Source of the DNA: Epiperipatus broadwayi | Taxonomy: Eukaryota; Onychophora; Udeonychophora; Euonychophora; Peripatidae | NCBI GenBank assembly: GCA_028023455.1 | Contig: JAQFVV010000183.1 | Span: forward strand, 1,426,001-1,490,000 | Length of the DNA stretch: 64,000 bases | Direction of reading: 5' to 3' | Shown here: in pieces, positions 46,440 to 58,867 of the stretch | How positions within the stretch are numbered: the first letter of the stretch is position 1 | Layout of the letters: every line of letters begins with the position of its first letter | Position numbers and translations under genes: made by a program | Notes under the pieces: generated by a model | Databases searched by the model: none | The model's input: the letters and a program-made list of their open reading frames with translations, nothing else | Told to the model about the DNA's origin: nothing

Positions 46440-47918
46440 TTAATCTAATAATCAGATGCTGATTAAAATATGACTGATTAGTGCTAATTATCAAATTAAT
46501 GTAAAAAAAAATGTAAAACAAATAAAAAACAATAATAAGAATGAAACTGGAACTGAGAATGATGGGATGTTCACATTATGCTGGTATTCCTATACTTAGA
46601 GAGAAAAGTAGAGAGGTGTTGGATGAGAGTTAAAGTGGACATAAAAAATATTATGCCGTTTTTAGAAAAGGTATCCCTCAATATGTGGAAAGATTTTTAC
46701 ACATTGCAGTTGTCTCTCACTCAACCTAAATACAGCGACAATGATAAATTTTTGGATGATGAAAACAATCATAGTTTTGTGCTAATGTACAGGAAATTCA
46801 CCAGCTACAACTTGAATCATGAAACAATGCCTGCAGTGAGCCCAGAAATGAGGATGATGAAAAATATAGAAGATCGCTAATACTAAGATGATAAAATTTA
46901 ACATGGCAAAAGTCAATGCAGAGAAACCAACATCTAAGAATTAGCTTTTTTGTTTATTTTTTTTAATCTTTGCTTTTTCCACTATAACTAACATTCATGT
47001 GGGGTTATTGTTGAATACTTTTTGTTCTCTCTCCCCTCTCTGCTTTCTCGCCTCTTCTTTTTCTTCTCCCTCTCTTTCTCTCTCTTTCTCTCTTCACTCT
47101 CTTCCTCTCTCCCTCCTATCTCATTCTCTAGCTCTTTCTATTTCTATCTCTCTCTTTTGTAAGTTCCTTTTGCAATCTTTCTTTATTTTTTAAAAACTAT
47201 AACTTCCTTTTTTATAATCATAGTTTGAAACGGTTTTAGAATATTTTTGTTGAAAGCTTTTTTTTAAATATAAATTTTTTAATGCTAAGTTTTCCAAATG
47301 TATATATATATTTCTTAGTTTATTTTCGTATAAAATTATTTTCTATATAAAACAAAAACAATTGCATGTTTTTACAGATATACGAGCAATGTTATAAGTA
47401 TATAATAAATATGTTAAATAAACATGATCTCTTTAGTTTAACACGCACTGTTATGTACATCTAATTGTTTAGTAATTTAAATTTGAATTATTTTCTTAGA
47501 AAAGGAAATAATAACTATTTATATAATGCCAACCTAGCATAAGAAAATTGATAAAAATTAAAAAATATCTCCAGCAGATTATATCCAATGCAAATTAGTA
47601 AAAGAAATACAAAATTAAAAAGAAAAATATCATTTAAAATTGAACTGTAAAAATCAAGAGTAATTAGGATAGAAATTATAATTTTTTATTGATATAGCGT
47701 AGTACAATATTTAATATTCTATTTATCGTCATCATTTCTCTGCAAAAAGTGCGACGTCATGAGATTGTGTGCTTGTGTAATCATATTTTAATTTTTTAAT
47801 TATATATACAGCAATTCTGACTTTAACCTTCTTTTTTTTAATTTGTTTTTCAACTTAAAATTTTTGGTCTGTTTCTTTATCATTTTTCTGGAATTAAAAT
47901 GATCGTATTGATTTAGAG
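46440..47918. other. AT-rich region with CT-rich tract
   Basis: A 100-codon frame at 46578-46880 (plus; LYLERKVERCWMRVKVDIKN ...) is protein-like in composition but has no recognised domain. A CT-rich tract lies at 47028-47155. Otherwise no gene or repeat structure was seen. Confidence 0.35.
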
Positions 47919-48474
47919 CAGCAGTCGGCAACTTTTTAGATGTTGCGTACCACTAACATAATTTTTAAGGGTACGAATTAATACGAGTATTGTATTGATA
48001 TCCAAGAACCTACATATATATTTATTAATAATTTTAATTTTTTTTTTCATATGTCATAGCATCGGCCGGGAGGCGAACCCACAACTGTCTGCAACCAACT
48101 ACTTTCTTGCAAGGCGGCTGCGTTGATCTCTCGGCTAATAACGCTTGACTAATAATAATTTTAATTTTAACACGAGAATGCACTATAGTCAAATTTGATG
48201 CCTAGTCAATAGTTCATAGAATTCGGTATTCTTATTTGTTACTTTTTCTTTGCCGCTGACTGAGTAAGGATTAATCAAACACCTTTGAGGTAGATGTTTT
48301 GCAAGTCATAGTAATATTTTGTAACAAATCAATTAGTTATATAATGTTCTTATTCTATTTTACATATAATAATACAGTTTAAACAAAATGTATTTTTTAT
48401 TTAAAAATTGTATTAAATGAGCTTAGCAAATTTAAAAATAATAATTACGTCACACCACCGGTCGCCGACCGCTG
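47919..48474. mobile_element. Non-autonomous hAT-like element with nested SINE
   Basis: Termini CAGCAGTCGGCAACTTTTTA (left) and, inverted, CAGCGGTCGGCGACCGGTGG (right) are hAT-type. The flanking 8-mers ATTTAGAG (47911-47918) and GTTTAAAG (48475-48482) match at 6 of 8, a decayed target duplication. A SINE is inserted at 48040-48150. Confidence 0.78.
48040..48150 (-). mobile_element. tRNA-derived SINE inside the hAT element
   Basis: Minus-strand copy with the variant middle CTGTCTGCAACCAACTACTT. Flanking duplication TAATAATTTTAATTT on both sides (48026-48040 and 48153-48167). It is of the same subfamily as 53533-53641. Confidence 0.83.
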
Positions 48475-48842
48475 GTTTAAAGGGTTTGCTTAATGATATT
48501 GACTTTTCTGATCATTTAATTAAGTACTGAATTTCACTGCATTTCTCAGTTTATTATCTTTATATTTTCATCTTCTTAAAAATTAAAAAAAGATTATTAA
48601 TCAAATGATTATATTATAGCATATTCCTGGAAGAAAAAAAATCACGTTAGAAATAATTTAGCTCATACGTAGGTAACTTTTTTATTCCCAATATACTCTT
48701 CTTTTTAATTGTAGTGTGCATAATTTTATTTTAGATATATTTTTAATGACTGTGTTTTTAGTATTTAAAATTATATATAGTTTAAAGTTTTAATACAAAA
48801 ATGAACAATATAAAAAACCAAGTTTAATTTAGTTTATCTTAA

Positions 48843-49019
48843 ACTGGATTCCAAGAGATTGTAAAAGACCCAGAAAGAGACCACATGTGAGATGGATGGT
48901 TGAAATAAGAAAGTGTGCAGGGGTGATGTGAAGAAGAGAAGCTAAAGATAGGAGAAGATGGATTGAACTTGGAGAGACCTTCATCCTGCAGTGGATTGAT
49001 AATGGTTGATGATGGTGAT
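48843..49019 (+). pseudogene. RTE/BovB-like LINE C-terminus, plus-strand fragment
   Basis: Encodes WIPRDCKRPRKRPHVRWMVE, IRKCAGVM, an in-frame TGA, RREAKDRRRWIELGETFILQ and WIDNG followed by a stop. The best preserved of the C-terminal fragments in the window. Confidence 0.82.
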
Positions 49020-49440
49020 GATAAACAACCTCTCTTCTCCACCTTCCACCGACTAATTTCCTTATTACATCTAATCATCCTCTAAATTTTTTATTGTCTC
49101 AGATAATCTGGTTTAAGATTCAAATTTTCATTTATTATCATATCATCTCTTCTAGCAATCTATTCAGAGCAGTTCCATATTTATATGATGTCAACAATTC
49201 CTGTTTGTTCTCTTGCTCATGGACTTTGATTGATTTTTTTTGTTACTGTTATCATGCCTCTCTTCATATTTCAGTAAGTTGTTTGAAGAATCTGAATTGC
49301 TCTTATGTCAAATGTCCAAATTTCAAAACCTATTTTAGATCTGTTAAAACACTTCTACTAAAAGCCTTCCAGTCAGCCATTATTTTCGTCTGTAAAAATT
49401 TATTAAACATTATTTAATTCTTTTTTGAATTAACCTTTAA
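49020..49440 (-). pseudogene. RTE/BovB-like LINE fragment, minus strand
   Basis: Begins tail-to-tail with the plus-strand fragment. The sequence CTCTTCTCCACC...TTATTACATCTAATCATCC is the inverted LINE C-terminus, followed to 49440 by decayed post-RT sequence similar to 9900-10150 (TGTTTGTTCTCT, CAAATGTCCAAATTTC). Confidence 0.65.
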
Positions 49441-49829
49441 TGCTACCTTTTTACTTTCATTTGATAACTCTTGCTAAAGAATTATTGCAAAAACAACTAC
49501 ATCATTTGCAAAATCTATATGACTTAAATAAGATCTAGGAATTTTTTTTATTTCGTAGCTTTCCATTTCAAACAACAAAATATTTCTTCTTACACTTAGA
49601 TTTCCAAGTGCCAAACTTTTGGCAGCTATATTTTGATACAGAATCGCTTCATAGAAATATATTAATCATTCTTGCTAATTATTTTATAAACTGTAAATTA
49701 TTTAGCCAAGATATACATTCTAAATCTAATTTAAAAATAATATATCTGTTTTTTAATCATCTAAACAAATAAAATATTTTTTTTCCATATGTAAGATCTT
49801 TTTGAGATTCTACAAATATATGGTTAAAG

Positions 49830-51010
49830 GTGTCTGAGAAAGCAAATAACCCACAATAGACACATTTTGTACTAAAACCAGAACTCACCTTTTAGCCCAG
49901 GTTACAATCTCTTACATATGAATTCATTATTTGTTTAGTATTTATTAAAACAAATTATTACACTTTGATTTACAAGTGTCAAACTTTTTTCACCCACAAC
50001 TTTGACTCTAACCAGTTTATATAAATACATTAATAATTATTACTAATCATTTTGTAAACTAGATATTATTTCTAGCCTTGATATAATCTTTAAATATTAA
50101 TTAAAAATTTATATATCTGTTTTTATATATATTATACATAGACACATGAAATAATTCAACTGACTTCCTTTTTCCATGTGTGATATTCTTATAAGGTTTA
50201 CTTAAAACTTCTGTTTGCCCATTGTTTTTAATTGATGTTTAAAATTTATATCTAGGCTAAAGATAATGTTAAGTTTATAAAATGATTAATAATAATTTGA
50301 AGTATTTGGTGCCAAAATTGCTGGGGCAAATAATATGACATTTGTGAATCAAAGTATAGTATTTTGGTATTGATATTTACTAAACAAACGATGAAGATGT
50401 GTAAATTATGACCTGTGGCCAATTGATCAGTGCTGGTTCAGGAAAAAATTCTCTCTCAGAGATCATTTGAGTTCCTTTTTCAGATGTTTTTATTCACATG
50501 TTTAAAGAAGATGTAGTGGGATGGAAATTTTAATAAGAATGCTTTTTATATAAATCGTGTATTCTATAAAATATATAATCAATGCTTATAACATATTTTA
50601 TAATGCAATGATTGTTTGCTCCCTCCACAAGGAGTTAAAAGTGAATACAGTGCCCACCTTGCTCGAGAGTGTGATTGTTATCAAAACCTATCAGCATGGG
50701 CAAGGTTATCAGGTGTTCATACCTCTATAATACTGCAGATACATTATTCATTAAGTAAGACAAAATACATATATGGGCTAGTGATAATGTCTAGCTTAAC
50801 AAATGATTACTAACAGTATTTAATATATTTCCATAAAGTGGTTTTGTATCAAAGTGGTACAGCAGAAAATTTGAAACCTGTCAATATAATAATTCGCTAT
50901 CTATATATGTACTGAGAAAATGATAAAAATATGTTTTAGAGATTGTGATCTGGGCCAATTAATGAGTGCTGATTCTGTACAAAATGTGGTTCTTGGGGAT
51001 CATTTATCTT
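49830..51010. repeat. Three relics of the HH-B family
   Basis: Minus-strand relic at 49830-49925 (AACTCACCTTTTAGCCCAGG), plus-strand relics at 50392-50480 (GGCCAATTGATCAGTGCTGG) and 50930-51010 (CTGGGCCAATTAATGAGTGC). Cores are CTGATGA-derived but changed (TTGATCA, TTAATGA), so these are old inactive copies. Confidence 0.6.
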
Positions 51011-51095
51011 TTTCACATGTCTTTGATTATATATTTTAGTAATGGGTGATGGAATAAAAGTAGAAATATATTTAAATACATATTGTGTATGTAGT

Positions 51096-51198
51096 TAATC
51101 ATTGGTGGTTGAGAGGTCAATGATGGCTGCTTTACAAGCAGTTGTCCTGGGTTAGCGGGTTTGCTTCCCAGCTGATGCTATGACACATGAGAAAAAAG
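51096..51198 (+). mobile_element. tRNA-derived SINE
   Basis: TAATCATTGGTGGTTGAGAG head, CTTTACAAGCAGTTGTCCTG middle, GGGTTTGCTTCCC B-box-like, GACACATGAGAAAAAAG tail. Confidence 0.8.
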
Positions 51199-51611
51199 TG
51201 TAACATTAATTATTTGGAAGAGTATATATTTGTAAAATATCTGTAGAATGAGAGGTTGGTCTAACTTATGAGCTGATGTGTAGTAAAAAGAAAACCACTT
51301 GCAAATGTTATATAACTCAGTGGAAGTTTCAATTACTTTCTGTTCAAGTTAAAAATATTTTTTTGTAAAACTATCTAACAAAAGTTGAGGAGATATGAAA
51401 ATGTCTTATTACAGAGGATCATCAAGGTTAATTTTCTACTATTAATATGAAATCTAATCATTGTTGTTACATTTTGATGTTTTTTTAGAATATGATATAT
51501 TGAATCCATATCTTGATAGTCCAAAACGTTAATCACTGTGTAAAGGCTTATGCCCTCAATTTCCTTTTTATAATCAATTAATTCAAAGCATGATGATAAT
51601 TCATACTTTAA

Positions 51612-51972
51612 TAACAGGCGAAACTCTCCATATAATAGTGCCACTAAGTGCAAGCCAGAGTAATCAATGGATGCCAGAAGGCTTGTGCATAAAATCCCTA
51701 TCTAGTGCCTACCCATCCAATATCCCCAGACTAGTTTCTAGCTTATAGCTTTAATCAGTGAGGAGCCTTGGATCTGAGAGCACTGCACCACTAGTCTAGG
51801 AATATTGGATGAGTAGGCACTAGGTAGTATTTTATGCACAAACCTTCTGGCATCCCTTGATTGCTCTGGCTTGCACTGAGTGGCTACTGCATGGAGAGTT
51901 TTGCATATTATTAATAACAGTTATGAGTAAGCATAAGAAATAGTGATCATGTGTTGTTTAGTGGTTCAATTC
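51612..51972. mobile_element. HH-C family foldback element, short copy
   Basis: AAACTCTCCATATAATAGTG and GCAAGCCAGAGTAATCAATG on the left, inverted on the right, ending GTGATCATGTGTTGTTTAGT. Contains one minus-strand hammerhead relic. Confidence 0.82.
51715..51773 (-). ncRNA. HH-C hammerhead relic (best stem II)
   Basis: ATCCAA-GGC-TCCTCA, CTGATTA (G8 changed to T), stem II AGCT-ATA-AGCT, GAAA, CTAGTC (palindromic stem III, GTC site), TGGGGA, TTGGAT. One base from a canonical core. Confidence 0.55.
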
Positions 51973-51974
51973 AT

Positions 51975-53135
51975 ACTTATTAATATTTTCTCTAACTTAG
52001 TTTATTATCCGGAAATGATGCATTGTTCTAAAATCACTTTTACAGCCAGGTTGTTTGTTTTTTATTATTAATTTAAGTTCAAAATTTCCTGACGGAAGAC
52101 TGATAGGTTTGTAACTATAAAGTCAACTTTTGTTAATAAATTAATACAATCTTTTACGACCTGCAATGTTAAATGCTTTAAAAACGTAAATAAATGACTT
52201 ATAGTAGATTTAAGCTAACAGAATTTGAAATTTATATAAGATAAAATATTTTGAAACTTTAAAAGTGCAGTTGTAGTATCAATCCTTGTTTTTCTAACAG
52301 TAAAGTGCTGCGAAGCAAAAGTAAAATAATCTAGAATATTTTAAATATAGGATTACTAACAATAAATCAATAGTTAGTGAACGAGTCAGAAAGTCCTAAT
52401 TCCTAAGTGAGGATATTATGTTTCTATCTTCAAAAATGAAGGGAAATAATCTTTTTTTATTTGTTAGCCCAATGGAACGTTAATCAAGCAAATGTTTGAA
52501 TAGATTGAAAACATTTTTAGTAGAAAAGATTTTTCATTAAAAAAAAAGAATGAGAAAGAGAAAATCAAAAGAGCGATTTACACTCAAGATTTAAAAAAAG
52601 AGAAAAATTGTTTCTGAAAATTGATTTAAAATTATATGAAATTAAAAAAATTAATTGACAATTAATAAATATTAAAATATTCCTTGGAACATACGGATCA
52701 ACTGATAACAGTTGTGCTTAGACTCTCCTATTTTGCTGTTAAAATGGCACATGATCTCCCAACCGTTTTACATTTTTTAATTCAACTATAAGCATTTTTA
52801 ATTGTTCTTATAAAATTTTAAATCTGAAAAAAATTGATGATTCAAGCGAAGTTTAATTCTCGTGAATTATTTGCAATAATTTACAGGATTAGGTTTTAAA
52901 AAATCAAATATATATATATAACTTCACGTACTTTTTAAACATATTAACCTCATGGTAATAGCATGTTAACCTCGAGAACTAAAGATTTCTATATTAATTC
53001 GTAGATTTTTTAAAAAAGGAAACAGTTAGGTTTAGATATTTGTACTTAATCTTTGAGTTCACTTAGTCATTTTGATGCATAAGTGCACTTTACCTCCCAA
53101 GCACCAGATCATATAATAAATAACAATATGTTAAG
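51975..53135. other. No gene recognised
   Basis: AT-rich; no ORF, RNA gene or repeat supported. Confidence 0.5.
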
Positions 53136-53149
53136 GTAATAATTTTAGA

Positions 53150-53255
53150 TTTTTTTTTCTCATGTGTCATAGCATCGGCCGGGGAGCGAACCCGCTTACC
53201 CGGGACAACTGCTTGTAAGGCGGCTGTGCTGATCACTCGACCACCAACGCTTGAC
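53150..53255 (-). mobile_element. tRNA-derived SINE
   Basis: Minus-strand copy ending GCGTTGGTGGTCGAGTGATC; flanked by AATAATTTTAGATTT and AATAATTTTGGATTT (14 of 15 identical). Confidence 0.85.
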
Positions 53256-53532
53256 AATAATTTTGGATTTTCATGTTAAATTGTTTGTTAAGTCACATAT
53301 GAAATTATAATGAAATTGTAATGTAATCAAAAATATTTTTTTAATAGCCAAACTAATTAAAATAGAAATGATAAAAAAATTGAATTATATGATTGCTGCC
53401 TGGGTGCGTAATTAAAAACACTTGATTTGAGTCTATTATAAATTGCAAGTTTCATGTACTTATGTTAAGTAAAAATTAATGTATTAGAGACTAATAATAA
53501 GAGTTATCAATTTTCAAATCATTTTACTTTTT

Positions 53533-53641
53533 TTCTCCATATGTCAAAGCATCGGCCAGGAAGCAAACCCGCACAACTGTCTGCAAGCAACTGCTTGCTT
53601 GCAAGGCGGCGGCACTGACCTCTCGGCTACCAATGCTTGAC
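53533..53641 (-). mobile_element. tRNA-derived SINE, variant subfamily
   Basis: Minus-strand copy with TGCAAGCAACTGCTTGCTTG insertion in the anticodon region, like 48040-48150. Flanks AATCATTTTACTTTT and AGTCACTTTACTTTT are a decayed duplication. Confidence 0.8.
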
Positions 53642-53763
53642 TCAAGTCACTTTACTTTTGAGCCAACTTTTTATAGAAGGGTAATAAATTAAAAACTAAA
53701 TAGTATTGCTAATCAAACCCTATTGTTTAACTGGAAAATATAAATAAATTATATTATTAAACA

Positions 53764-53985
53764 TATTTAGGGGTTTGAACTCAGACTTTCACACGACCCT
53801 CAACTATCCATGCTATCTCATACTGCTGACACACTTGATCACACACATGTCGACATCAGTGCTGGTATAGCACCAAGTACGTATATTGGTGATTATGTGT
53901 GTCAGCAGTATGAGCTGCGTGGATAGTTGAGGGTCGTGTAAAAGTCTTTCAAACCTCTATATATTACATATTGGGATGCAGGTAT
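53764..53985. mobile_element. HH-B family short foldback element
   Basis: GGGGTTTGAACTCAGACTTTC on the left and its inverted copy on the right; the centre keeps a damaged plus-strand hammerhead (CATCAGTGCTGGTATAGCAC, CAAGTACGTATATTGGTGAT). Confidence 0.78.
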
Positions 53986-54195
53986 GAAAAAGACTGTACT
54001 GTAGAAAAAAATCATATATTAAACATTGTTTATATAAATCGATTTACCAACAGCCCATAACATTTTATTATGAAATTGGAAAAATAAAAAATAAAAACTT
54101 CAGTCGTGAAATGAATATTGATTGAATATCATCGTTAGAGAAATTTTTAATTAAGTAACAATAAAGAATGAAGATAGAAACTCCTTCATCTCTCC

Positions 54196-54400
54196 TTACT
54201 TAACAACATCATCATCTTCAACCGTTATCTATCGATTGCAGGATGAAGTTCTCTTTAAGTTCAATCCATCTTCTCTGATCTCTAGCTTCTCTTCTCTACA
54301 TCATACCATCACACTTCCTTATTTCATCCATCTAACATGTAGTCAGGTTTTTGGTCTTTTACAATCGTTTGGACTTTCGTTTACCTCTTAACTTATAAGG
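54196..54400 (-). pseudogene. RTE/BovB-like LINE 3' fragment
   Basis: Inverted LINE C-terminus: GATTGCAGGATGAAG, CTCTAGCTTCTCTTC, CTTCCTTATTTCATCCATC, as in the copies at 9720 and 48850-49060. Confidence 0.7.
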
Positions 54401-55811
54401 TTGTTTATATTGGGAATAATAATAAAAAAATGGGGGGGGGAATAGTTGTTTTAATCTTTTGAAAACATACTACATTTCAGATAAACATATTTTTAATGTA
54501 TTTACAAGATGTTTAATCAAAATTTTTCTCATCCTAATATGATTGAGCATATTGTTCTAAAATTACTACGTTTCACTGCATTGAGCCTTCTCTTTAAAAT
54601 GATCATAACTATTTAAAGAAAAAATATTAGATGTCTTCTTAAGGCAATAAATCGCTTTACAGCAGTTAATTGACTATTTTGAACTCTTTTCCTAATAATT
54701 TTGGTCATGAACTTATAATTTCATTCATTTTTAATACAAGCATTTAATTGATAATAGAGAAATTAATACGTAAATTTTTCATCATTATTCTTGATAATTT
54801 GTAATATTTTTATTTAAAATAATGCATAGAAGTATTGCGTATAAATATATTAGTAAATGGTATGCATATATACATCAAAGCTAAAATGTAGGTGAGTTCA
54901 TTCTCCATTTTCAATTTGCTGACAGTTTGCATATAGCTCGCTTCAGGTTTTCAGTACTTCTGTATTATTTCATGTAATTTGGGTTATTAACAAGTTATAT
55001 TTAATATTTTTATTTGTATAATATTTATATAATATATTTAAGACATACTATATAGTTTCAACTTCTTATTTTAAAAAGTTATCTCATACAATTGCAATAT
55101 GTGTATATATTTTTGAAAAGATTAAAAGGTCATTCAATAAAGCATTTAACTCAGCGAGAGATATATGCAAATAGTTATGCTACGTGCATTTATAGATATA
55201 CCAACCTACCAATAGATGGTTACTTTTATGTATTGGCATGGGAATAGTATAACCTGAATTTGCATGTGATTCAAATTTCTTTGTTATTTTCTCAATTTAT
55301 TAGTTTATTAAAATATTATTTTAAAATTAGTCAATATTAACTTTATTCATTCTTTATTCAATTCTCAATCTGATTACATAGCTATCTAATGTACTAAAAT
55401 GAGTTCAAGTTTATTCCAAATTGTATTTAATCACAGGAACTTATGAAGATCGAACAAATATTTAAAGAATAATAAGGATAGACAAGGCAGTATTTTCAGT
55501 ATAGAGATCATACTAAAAGACATAAAAGGAAACTGACTTATATTAACCAATATTATTTTTGGGGTCAATCCACATGTGTGGAGAGAGGCAAGTATTTACT
55601 AATAAGAAAATATAACCATTTCAGTATTACTTTATTATGTTTGGTCTGGATTACAGACCCAACCTACAGAAAATAATACTAAAACAAGTATTACAATTAA
55701 TATATTTATTATATCTACAAATATATAAAATACAATATACAGTATATATACAAGATAATATTTACAATGTTGAATATTAATACATTGTACAGACTTAAAC
55801 CTGCATTTATA
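54400..55811. other. No gene recognised
   Basis: AT-rich; a G8 run at about 54434-54441. A 25-bp segment ATAACCATTTCAGTATTACT at 55612 recurs just right of the solo LTR at 56404. Confidence 0.45.
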
Positions 55812-55900
55812 TATGTAATGTATGCAGGGTTCGAACCCAGACATTCACACGACCCACCACTCTGCAATATGAGATGGCACTGAGAGTGGTGGGTCGTTTG
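55812..55900. mobile_element. HH-B family minimal hairpin
   Basis: GGGTTCGAACCCAGACATTC, ACACGACCCACCACTCTGCA on the left; GAGAGTGGTGGGTCGT on the right. Same end sequence as 4886-5036. Confidence 0.65.
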
Positions 55901-55913
55901 AAATGTTGAATAT

Positions 55914-56403
55914 TGTAACTTAATGTAAACTCTGGGTTCTGCCTACCACGTCCAGCTACACCTGATAGCTTGCCTCACAGGTAGGGTGTATAGCTCTTCC
56001 AGCTGTACAAGACAGCTTGCCTCAAACCAACAGTAGTCTTAGCAGCATCCAGTCTCTGTGGAACGTGCCTAGCTGTGTAGACTAAATAGGGTAGTGCTAT
56101 CAATGGGAATACTTGCTGCTGTTCAGGTTAGCAGAACTTCCCTGGGAGAATGCAAACAGTCTTTCAGGTTAGACAGATGTTCTACCCTGATTCTCACAAA
56201 AAGCTGACTATTTATAGTCAGATCCCTGACCTTATTGAAAACCTTCGGATTCAGCAAGCATCGTTGCTTATTGGCCTATAATAATCATAGGCTATGTTTT
56301 ATCTATATATCAGCCTATTGGCCTGTCGCAAACAATGCTTAATCTGATCAGATAAGAAGGCATCTGGAATAGTCCACTTCTGAGAGAAGAAAGGACTATA
56401 ACA
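55914..56403 (-). mobile_element. Solo LTR, 490 bp
   Basis: Starts TGTAACTTAATG and ends ACTATAACA (TG...CA, with matching TGTTA/TAACA ends). It is notably less AT-rich than its flanks. A minus-strand TATA box (ACTATAAATAGTCAG at about 56208-56222) suggests minus orientation. Flanking tetramers ATAT and ATAA match at three of four. Confidence 0.62.
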
Positions 56404-57888
56404 ATAACCATTTCAGTATTACTTCATTAAGACCACACTGAGTAATCAAAAACTATGTAAATGAATGCTAGTGGGTAGTTCTGGTAATGATCTAGTTATT
56501 GACAAGTTTTGCCTGGATGAATTTAATGTTCGTTATTATGCAATAGAGTTTATAATCAGTTTCCATGAGAAATATAGTGATACATTAAAAGTGTGGTTTT
56601 AATGCAATAAATACTAGTATTTGCATTTTCTGATTATCATTATTGATCCATCTTTATATATATCATTAAAAAGATGAAACTTAAAATTGACTTTATATAA
56701 TAACCCATTTCCAAAGCTCGCTATTATTCTACCATCTAATAACTTATTTCTTAATGTATTCTTTAGAAAGCGCTAAAATACAGACATTACACACACTCTC
56801 ACATACACACATCTATTGTTTAACGGATTGCTATGAAATTCAAATTTAATTAAACTGCAGTTTAATATTTATATACTAAATAATATTCTGAAAATAGAAT
56901 CTTAATTTTGAAGATGCCAACAGATTTAAATTCGTTTTACCTTATCACAGTATTATTTTGCTTTCAGAAGGGGACTAGCTGGTTTGCATATAATTTATTA
57001 TCTGCGTTCCTTCTCTCTCTCTCTCTCTCCCTCTCTCCCTCCCTCCCTCTCTCTCTCTCCCTCCCTCTCTCTCTCTCTCTCTCTCCCTCCCTCCCTCCCT
57101 CTCTCTCTCTCTCCCCTCTCTCTCTCTCCCTCTCTCTCTCTCTCTCACTCTCTCTCTCTGTGATGAATTATTATGCTAACTTTTTTTATTTATTTCGTTT
57201 GATTCAGAAGCTGTTATGTAAAGGCAGTTTTTATTTATTTTCGTACTGATGGAAATTATAATAAAAAGAATCTAATTACATTTATTTATTCTCAATTTTT
57301 GCGATAGAATTAATAATTTTTTTCCGTATATCAGAAGCTTTGAAATTTTAACTAAGATAACATATGTCTTGTTAATAATAAATTACCATTAAAGTAAATT
57401 GCTTCCGACAAGATATGACTCCAAGTGACGTAAAAATTCTACAAAATAAAAATTATATTAATTCTCTGGAAGAAAATATCTTCAAAGCTCGATAAAAATT
57501 TAAAAAAATACATAATTTAATGATTATAAATATATAATATAAAAAAATAAATCCATGCTAATTGATAAACAAAATATCACTTTAAGCTATAGAATTAATT
57601 GTAAATAATCAGTAAAGAGTTTTTACAACTATTATTTTATGATGTCCGGCCGCCGGATCATTAGCAGATAGCATGCCGTTAATTATAATTTAAATTAGTG
57701 AAAAGGAGGAATAAGACTAACAATCTATATTCAAGATTTTACACAAAATATAATATTCTTTTTATTTGCAATTTATCAAAATCAAAAGTTAATTGAGTGT
57801 TATATAGCTTATTAAATCTAATAATAATTATAAAGTTTACATTTAAAAATAATGATAATGTTCTTTAAAAAGATGACTGTTTAGATCA
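56404..57888. other. CT microsatellite and AT-rich spacer
   Basis: A long CT/CCCT microsatellite runs 57010-57160. The open frame across it (SLSLSL...) is a repeat artefact. Nothing else supported. Confidence 0.6.
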
Positions 57889-58053
57889 TCGCGAACCCTT
57901 TGAGGGTTGAACAACCCTTTCACAGGGGTTGCCTAGACCATTGGAAAATACTTGTTTTCAATTTATAACAGTAGCAAAATTAAAGGTTGGGGTCATTACA
58001 GCATAAGAAACTGTATTAAAGGGTCACGGCATTAGGAAGGTTGAGAGCCACTG
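57889..58053. mobile_element. SPIN-like hAT element, short non-autonomous copy
   Basis: On the minus strand the right end reads CAGTGGCTCTCAACCTTCCT, then TGACCCTTTAATACAGT; further in are TAATTTTGCTACTGTTATAA and, near the left end, GGCAACCCCTGTGAAAGGG. This order and wording match the SPIN/URR1-type hAT family as I remember it. The left terminal repeat is truncated after CGCGA. The 8 bp right of the end are ACTTAGAA; no left duplication is recoverable. Confidence 0.75.
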
Positions 58054-58149
58054 ACTTAGAAACAAACATCCTAAAATGCAATTGAAAATCTAAATAAAAA
58101 TTGGAATATTATTAACAATGCACATAATATTGATGTTGTTTGAAAATTT

Positions 58150-58867
58150 ATGCATACAGAGTATACATCATCAACATCATTATCAATATTATCAGCCATT
58201 GCAGCATGAAGATCTCTGGAAATTTAATCCAGTTTCTGTGATCCATGGAGTCTTGTCCATATCAAATCAACAAAATTCCCATTTCATTCATCCATTTTAC
58301 ATGTAATATTTTTACTAGGTCTTTTTACATTCTCATGGAATATAATTTAAAACTTCAACTGTTCATTTATTAATATTATTTCTTCAAAAAATAAGTTCAG
58401 CCCAGTCCATTCAGGGTCTAAATTATTTCATTGATATGGGTGATACCTGTTTGTTTCTACTCACATGTTTCACCTTCATCCTTTCTTATTACTTCCAACA
58501 TATATCTCTCTATACTCCTTTATATAGTTTGAAACTTCTATATTGTCTCAAATCCTTAAGTAAAAACAGATATAATGTATATATTAGAAAGCTTTCTTTT
58601 CAAATACATGGGCATATTTTTAATACTATATTATTTCTACCAAATGCATTTCATTCAAGTTTAGTTGTATGACTAATTTCATCCATTATATTTCCACATG
58701 TATTCATAACGTAACCAAGGTATTTGCAGTTGTTAACTTTTTTTTAATTCATGATTATTAATCTTCTTTTCTTTTTCTAGAAAGTCCTTTGAACATTACT
58801 TTAGTGTTTTTATCCTTTGGTCTGATAACTCTTGCAATATTTCCTAAAGCTCTGGTAAAATCTAGAT
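58150..58867 (-). pseudogene. RTE/BovB-like LINE, RT to C-terminus fragment
   Basis: Minus strand encodes FTRALGNIARVIRPKDKNTK, VMFKGLSRKRKEDQ-like sequence, then KVNNCKYLGYVMNTCGNIMD (RT end region) with frameshifts, and the degraded C-terminus at 58150-58320. It is split by a hAT insertion at 58868-59246 and resumes at 59255-59330 (LHGDYLSHLD). Confidence 0.7.

Noticed and set aside
56908-57249. 113-codon ORF rich in Ser-Leu
   Set aside because: Translation of a CT microsatellite.
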